This document shows, piece by piece, positions 15,991-19,443 of a DNA stretch of 19,443 nucleotides; position 1 is the stretch's first letter, and every line of letters starts with the position of its first letter. Source of the DNA: Planctomycetaceae bacterium. Lineage in GTDB: Bacteria; Planctomycetota; Planctomycetia; Pirellulales; Thermoguttaceae. The stretch is from NCBI GenBank assembly GCA_009783865.1, contig WRCR01000019.1, forward strand, positions 1 through 19,443, written 5' to 3'. Position numbers and translations under genes: made by a program. The notes below the pieces were generated by a model that was given only the letters and a program-made list of their open reading frames with translations, made no database searches and was not told the DNA's origin.

Positions 15991-16497
15991 TTAATTTTGA
16001 TTATTTTTAACAGCGGTTTTTACTTTTTCGGTCATTTCATTTTTTAATGCGGTATCCGAGATATCGTTCAGCCACTTCTCCGCTTCCTGTGTGTCGTCGA
16101 GAATAATAAACATCTTGATAACTTCGCCGATTGCTTTGTCGCGTTCTGTTCCGGCATCAATTTCCTCGATGGTTTGCCGAACTGCTTCGGGCGTTGAAGC
16201 CCAGACCTGCAAAACCGCAAGGTGTTCCAGAATTCCGTTTCGCCGATGCTGCTTCGCCTCGTTGGTTGTATCTCCCGTTGCCGGAGCGGACTCCGGTATT
16301 TTGATTTTCTTTTCCGCTTTTAACACTTCAGCGGCCTTATCCGTTTTGCCGGCGAGAAGATACAAGTCGGCAGCGTTCAGCATGATGATGGACACTTCAA
16401 ACGGATTGCTGATAATCTCCACTTCTTTCAGGGCATCGCGGCAGCATTCTTCTGTTGCTTTTTTTTCTCCCAAATTTATTAACCGCTGTGCCGCATT
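15991..16497 (-). pseudogene. 3' part of the lipoprotein gene, cut off by an in-frame TGA
   Basis: Reading continues in the same frame straight through the TGA at 16498-16500 as NAAQRLINLGEKKATEEC and on to the stop at 15991, with no frameshift. The joined product would be about 420 residues. This part is helical and repeat-like (LNAADLYLLAGKTDKAAEVL, EAEKWLND), suggesting tetratricopeptide-type repeats. The only start available downstream of the TGA is a TTG at 16473 inside the helical region with no good ribosome binding site. An independent product of about 160 residues is therefore unlikely unless translation reinitiates. A palindrome at 16281-16296 encodes part of PESAPATGD. It may be a nonsense mutation, a readthrough site or a base-call error. 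Confidence 0.6.
16281..16296. repeat. palindrome inside the broken lipoprotein gene
   Basis: Arms CCGGAG (16281-16286) and CTCCGG (16291-16296) around CGGA. Its arms resemble those of the 22-base element, but the match is short, so it may be chance. Confidence 0.35.
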
Positions 16498-17253
16498 TCA
16501 AAACGAAGACGCTCTGGCAAATGCAGTTGCAGGGGTACTGTTCGTCTGACGCAAGGAGTCCACGGATTCTTTCAGACAAAAAATCAGCCGCACTTTGGAT
16601 TCTTCAGTGTTGGAATTGCCGGTAAAGAAATCAATATCGCACAGGACGCTGATGCTGTCGAAAAGTTCTACCCGAATCTGCGGGTCGGAAATCTTTCGGG
16701 TATTTTCGATAATTCTGTTAAGAATTTCCGTATTTTGGTCTTTCGTCTGAATGTTTCTTCGCTGGAACAGTTCTCCCAACTGTATGCGGACTATATCCGC
16801 AGCCAGAATATCTCTTTCGGCTGGATGTGAAACCTGCATTGCCGCTTCAAATGCTTCGGTAAATTTTTTTTCGGCAAGAAATTGCTTGCTGTGGTCTTCC
16901 GGCGTTATTTCCGGCTTGTTTTCTTTCTGCAACCGTTTCGCCTGGTTCGCAACTTCGCTTTCGGACGCAGTACCTTTTTTATTCTGTTGTAATTCGATAA
17001 GTTTGTTTTCCTCTGCTCTCATTTTTTCTTCTGCTTTTATTAGAGCGAGTTCGTATTCCAGACGTGCTCCCAGAATTTCTTCTTGAGTCGGTGCGTCGGC
17101 AAGCCGGCTGTTTTGGTCTCGGATTAGGTCCGCATTTTCGTTGTATCGAATCGAAACGTAATCGTCATCAATCGGTTCTTGACAACCGGTTATAACAACT
17201 GCAAAAATGAATATTAAGCAGTATGAAAACGTATAAAGCGTGTTGTAAATCAT
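16498..17253 (-). CDS. lipoprotein with helical repeat-like body, truncated by TGA
   Basis: A 251-residue product ending at an in-frame TGA. The start MIYNTLYTFSYCLIFIFAVV runs into ITGC, a lipobox with C24, so the protein should be lipid-anchored. The rest is charged and alpha-helical: a coiled-coil-like stretch (about residues 62-95, ALIKAEEKMRAEENKLIEL) and then TPR-like helices (AEKKFTEAFEAAMQVSH, NRIIENTRKISD). I do not recognise a named family. An in-frame TTG at 17289 would extend it by 12 residues, but that TTG is part of the promoter -35 box, so 17253 is preferred. The gene begins the long operon that continues into the ExbB-like protein and the hydrolases. Loss of its 3' half could reduce expression downstream by polarity (inference). 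Confidence 0.65.
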   Translation of the reverse strand: MIYNTLYTFSYCLIFIFAVVITGCQEPIDDDYVSIRYNENADLIRDQNSRLADAPTQEEILGARLEYELALIKAEEKMRAEENKLIELQQNKKGTASESEVANQAKRLQKENKPEITPEDHSKQFLAEKKFTEAFEAAMQVSHPAERDILAADIVRIQLGELFQRRNIQTKDQNTEILNRIIENTRKISDPQIRVELFDSISVLCDIDFFTGNSNTEESKVRLIFCLKESVDSLRQTNSTPATAFARASSF

Positions 17254-17260
17254 GTCCGCA

Positions 17261-17289
17261 ATTATAACGCAGCGTTTTTCGGGTTTCAA
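17261..17289 (-). promoter_or_regulatory. sigma70-type promoter giving a near-leaderless transcript
   Basis: On the minus strand, TTGAAA (17289-17284), a 17-base spacer and a perfect TATAAT (17266-17261). The expected start, 6 to 8 bases downstream, falls at 17253-17255, that is, at the ATG of the lipoprotein gene. Confidence 0.7.
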
Positions 17290-17347
17290 TACCGTCCGCT
17301 GAACGTTTTTGCCGCAGAATACACCACTCCTGCTTCAGCGGCGGCTG

Positions 17348-17356
17348 TGATATAAT
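17348..17356 (+). promoter_or_regulatory. extended -10 promoter for metF
   Basis: TGATATAAT (17348-17356) is a perfect -10 hexamer with the extended TG motif; no good -35 is seen at the right distance. Expected start is near 17363, which rules out the in-frame ATG at 17355 as translation start. Confidence 0.55.
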
Positions 17357-17393
17357 GTCCCTGTCTATTTTCTGCCGTTTGAAACCTACTTAT

Positions 17394-18920
17394 ATGTCAA
17401 CAACAATGAAACGACCGCTGCGGGAAACCTTAACACAACCGAATGAATCTTTTCCGCTCGGTGCGGAAATCGTAACCTCACGGGGAATTCCAACTTCCGG
17501 TAAGGATGCCGCTCTTGAAACAGCATCAGTCCTCCTTGCCGATGAGCGGTTCAGTTATGTTTCCATCACGGATAATCCGGGCGGTAATCCGATGCTGCCG
17601 CCGGACTATCTTGCCGCTAAACTTGCGGATTACGCGCCAAATGTTGTCATTCATCTTTCCTGCAAGGACTTCAATAAAGCGGGGTTGGAATCGCAACTCT
17701 GGCGTTATGCCGCCGAAGGGTTTGAAAACATTCTCGCACTTTCCGGCGACTTGCCGACGGACGGTTATCCCGTCAGAAGTACCGGCGTTTTCGATTTAGA
17801 TTCCGTCGGACTCCTCGCAATGATTACCGCAATGAACAGCGGATTGCCCGTCAAGAACCGGAAACAGCAAGTCGTCAATTTACCGGCAACCGATTTCTTC
17901 ACGGGCTGTGCTGTCAATCCGTTCAAGCAAAACGAAAATGAACTCGTTCCGCAGTATTATAAACTTCTGCGGAAAATCAAAGCGGGGGCGAAATGGGTGC
18001 TGCCGCAACTCGGTTATGATATGCGGAAGTTCGCCGAAGTTAAAACGTTTCTCGAAAAATTCAATTCCAACGTTCCGCTCATCGGCAATGTTTATGTTCT
18101 GACCAAGACCGCTGCCGAGATGTTCAATGCCGGTGTGTTAGCGGGCTGCACTGTTTCGGACGGACTCCTTGCCGACATCAAAAAATACTGCGCCGGTGAA
18201 GATAAAGGAAAACAATTCTTCAAGGAACTAGCCGCGAAACAAATTGCCGTCTTTCGCGGCTTGGGATTTACAGCCGCTCACATCGGCGGAATCGCTAAAC
18301 CGGAATCCTTCTTTGAAATAGCCGATTTATCGAAACAATTCGCCGATGATTGGAAAACGTTCTATAACGAGATTCAATACAGCGATGTCGGGACATTTTT
18401 CTATTACGACGCTGAAGGACGTGAAAACACAGTTCTTTCACAGCGGAAGAGAACGAAGAACGTCAACTTGTTTTACCGTTTTTCCCGATTGGTTCACGCC
18501 GTTGCGTTTAACCGAAACCGCGCGCTTTATCCTGTATTGAAAAGTTTGTATCGGTTTTTGAAACGGGACAAGTTGGTCTGCCGCTGCGTTTCCAAAACGC
18601 TGCACTTGATTGAAAGTAGCGGCAAGAATTTAATGTACGGCTGTTCCGATTGCGGGGACTGCGGCTTGCCGGACACGGCGTATCTTTGTCCGATGAATAG
18701 TTGTTCCAAAAATATGCGGAACGGTCCCTGCGGCGGTTCTCAAAACGGCAGATGCGAAGCCGGTGATAAGAATTGCGTTTGGACGATTGCTTACGACCGA
18801 ATGAAGTACTTCGGCGAATGGGATGATTTCAAAGACCTTCCGCCGATTTGTTATAACGCGGCTTTGAAAGACACGAGTTCATGGGCGAACTTGTATCTTG
18901 ACCGCGACCATTCCCGTTAA
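17394..18920 (+). CDS. metF: methylenetetrahydrofolate reductase fused to a MetV-type cysteine-rich domain
   Basis: A 508-residue protein. The N-terminal part (about 18-310) is a MetF barrel reducing 5,10-methylene-THF to 5-methyl-THF with FAD. It has GAEIVTSRG (23-31, with E25 at the position of the catalytic Glu), HLSCKDFNKAGLES (87-100) and LALSGDLPTDGYP (114-126). After a linker, residues about 395-500 form the MTHFR C-terminal cysteine domain: CRC (396-398), CSDCGDCG (417-424), CPMNSCSKNMRNGPCGG (432-448), C454 and C461. In acetogens this domain is a separate protein, MetV, partnering MetF; it probably binds iron-sulfur or zinc. The fusion suggests the electron donor may not be plain NADH (inference). 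ATG 17355 lies in the -10 box, so 17394 is chosen, with ATG 17406 also possible; no ribosome binding site is clear. It is divergent from the lipoprotein operon. Confidence 0.92.
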   Translation: MSTTMKRPLRETLTQPNESFPLGAEIVTSRGIPTSGKDAALETASVLLADERFSYVSITDNPGGNPMLPPDYLAAKLADYAPNVVIHLSCKDFNKAGLESQLWRYAAEGFENILALSGDLPTDGYPVRSTGVFDLDSVGLLAMITAMNSGLPVKNRKQQVVNLPATDFFTGCAVNPFKQNENELVPQYYKLLRKIKAGAKWVLPQLGYDMRKFAEVKTFLEKFNSNVPLIGNVYVLTKTAAEMFNAGVLAGCTVSDGLLADIKKYCAGEDKGKQFFKELAAKQIAVFRGLGFTAAHIGGIAKPESFFEIADLSKQFADDWKTFYNEIQYSDVGTFFYYDAEGRENTVLSQRKRTKNVNLFYRFSRLVHAVAFNRNRALYPVLKSLYRFLKRDKLVCRCVSKTLHLIESSGKNLMYGCSDCGDCGLPDTAYLCPMNSCSKNMRNGPCGGSQNGRCEAGDKNCVWTIAYDRMKYFGEWDDFKDLPPICYNAALKDTSSWANLYLDRDHSR

Positions 18921-18932
18921 CACAGAACAAAA

Positions 18933-18959
18933 TAGCGCAGGATTAGAAATCCTACGCTA
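18933..18959 (+). repeat. hairpin repeat after metF, simple copy
   Basis: Arms TAGCGCAGGATT (18933-18944) and AATCCTACGCTA (18948-18959) with a 3-base loop AGA and one mismatch. It lies 12 bases after the metF stop, between convergent genes, and shares its arms with the element at 9734-9771. It could be a terminator or RNA-stabilising hairpin, but no T run follows. Confidence 0.75.
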
Positions 18960-18986
18960 ACGGAGAATTTAATATCTCACTATGGA

Positions 18987-19443
18987 CTACCTCACGAGTG
19001 AGGCGGCGTATTGCGGCAACTGGTTCGCAATACCCAGCGTCTGCATACCGGACTGGAGCAGCAGTTGTAATGCCGTGAGCCGGGAACTTTCTTCTGCGAA
19101 GTCGGCATTGGCAATCGAACCCTGTGCGTCAGTCAAGGCAACAAGTTGGTCTTGCAAAACGTTAATCATCGGGTCAAACAAACTGCTTTGAAGCGCACCG
19201 ATTCTTCCGCGTGCATTGGCAACGTATGCAATCGACTCGTTGACGATTCTGTCCGCTAACTTGCGGCTGGCATCCGAAGTTGTCAAGTCGGCTGCACCGC
19301 CGGACTTCAACTGGAACAATCTGCCGCTGGTGCCGCCGATTGCAGTCGTCATCATCGAAGCAATACCGATTCGCTTCTGCTGCGCCGAAACAACATCAGG
19401 TCCGATTTGGAACAGCGCGCCGCCGCCGGTTATGTCAAAGCCG
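18987..19443 (-). CDS. flagellin, C-terminal part
   Basis: Partial gene entering from the right edge; the frame is open from 19443 to the stop at 18987 (about 151 residues). Flagellin is the subunit of the flagellar filament, exported through the flagellar type III apparatus. The C-terminal D0/D1 region is clear: GALFQIGPDVVSAQQKRIGI upstream of residue M at 19355, then ARGRIGALQSSLFDPMINVL, LTDAQGSIANADFAEESSRL and the end GIANQLPQYAASLVR. These match the usual RIGALQ...DADFAEE...LAQANQ...SLL pattern. An internal ATG at 19355 is not the real start. The N-terminus and promoter are outside the window. Confidence 0.92.
   Translation of the reverse strand, partial: GFDITGGGALFQIGPDVVSAQQKRIGIASMMTTAIGGTSGRLFQLKSGGAADLTTSDASRKLADRIVNESIAYVANARGRIGALQSSLFDPMINVLQDQLVALTDAQGSIANADFAEESSRLTALQLLLQSGMQTLGIANQLPQYAASLVR

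Noticed and set aside
16459..16466. Run of eight A (minus strand) as a phase-variation or frameshift site
   Set aside because: The frame is continuous on both sides of the run; the break nearby is a stop codon, not a frameshift.
16498..16500. UGA recoded as Trp, Gly or selenocysteine
   Set aside because: UGA ends several intact genes here, and a helical lipoprotein is not a typical selenoprotein; no SECIS-like structure was identified. Nonsense mutation or sequence error is simpler.
17254..17289. TTG at 17289 as start of the lipoprotein
   Set aside because: It lies in the -35 box of the promoter; ATG 17253 gives a proper lipoprotein signal.
17355..17393. ATG at 17355 as start of metF
   Set aside because: It overlaps the -10 hexamer, so it would not be in the transcript.
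1..19443. CRISPR array, tRNA, rRNA, transposase, phage or defence genes
   Set aside because: I looked on both strands and saw no regular spacer-repeat array, no conserved RNA gene and no such protein motifs.

Overview
The window looks like chromosomal DNA of a flagellated planctomycete, probably of the Pirellulales/Thermoguttaceae type. The basis is protein families only: secreted enzymes typical of planctomycetes (DUF1080, glutaminase-like DUF4965, ceramidase-like, PIG-L), a MetF fused to a MetV-type cysteine domain, a flagellin tail, and a large secreted protein starting with the 'G-K/Q-L-x-x-D-P' style seen in planctomycete proteins of unknown function. No rRNA, tRNA, CRISPR array, transposase or phage gene was seen. 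No gene-free stretch exceeds about 300 bases.

Layout. At 1-464 (minus) is the N-terminal part of a secreted DUF1080 protein. A plus-strand block follows: a secreted glutaminase-family protein (663-2747, own promoter), then a DUF362 protein (2922-3866, near-consensus promoter) and a polytopic multi-[4Fe-4S] NapH/NapG-like fusion (3893-5539), which look like one redox operon. Convergent to these is a minus-strand unit read from a promoter at 9696-9723: a large secreted protein of unknown function, a GspF/PilC-type membrane protein and TrmD (9652 down to 5604).

From 17253 down to 9781 is a second, very compact minus-strand unit: a lipoprotein gene broken by one in-frame TGA, an orphan MotA/TolQ/ExbB channel protein, a 964-residue secreted glycoside-hydrolase-like protein, a PIG-L deacetylase and a short neutral-ceramidase-like protein. 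Gaps are 5 to 39 bases. Its promoter (17261-17289) places the transcript start almost at the ATG. The last three enzymes together suggest stepwise attack on an amide-bearing glycan or glycolipid outside the cytoplasm (inference).

Divergent from this unit is metF (17394-18920), and the window ends in the C-terminus of a flagellin (minus strand). 

The structure not explained by genes is a set of short palindromes. A 22-base element occurs twice, each time between two genes and in the same orientation relative to the downstream gene. A second hairpin family occurs twice just after stop codons, also in the same sense orientation, one copy with an enlarged inner hairpin. A third palindrome sits in frame inside the glutaminase gene and appears to have added residues to the protein. 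I found no convincing undescribed multi-gene defence or mobile system; the best candidates for novelty are these repeats, the hydrolase operon and the DUF362/Fe-S pair.
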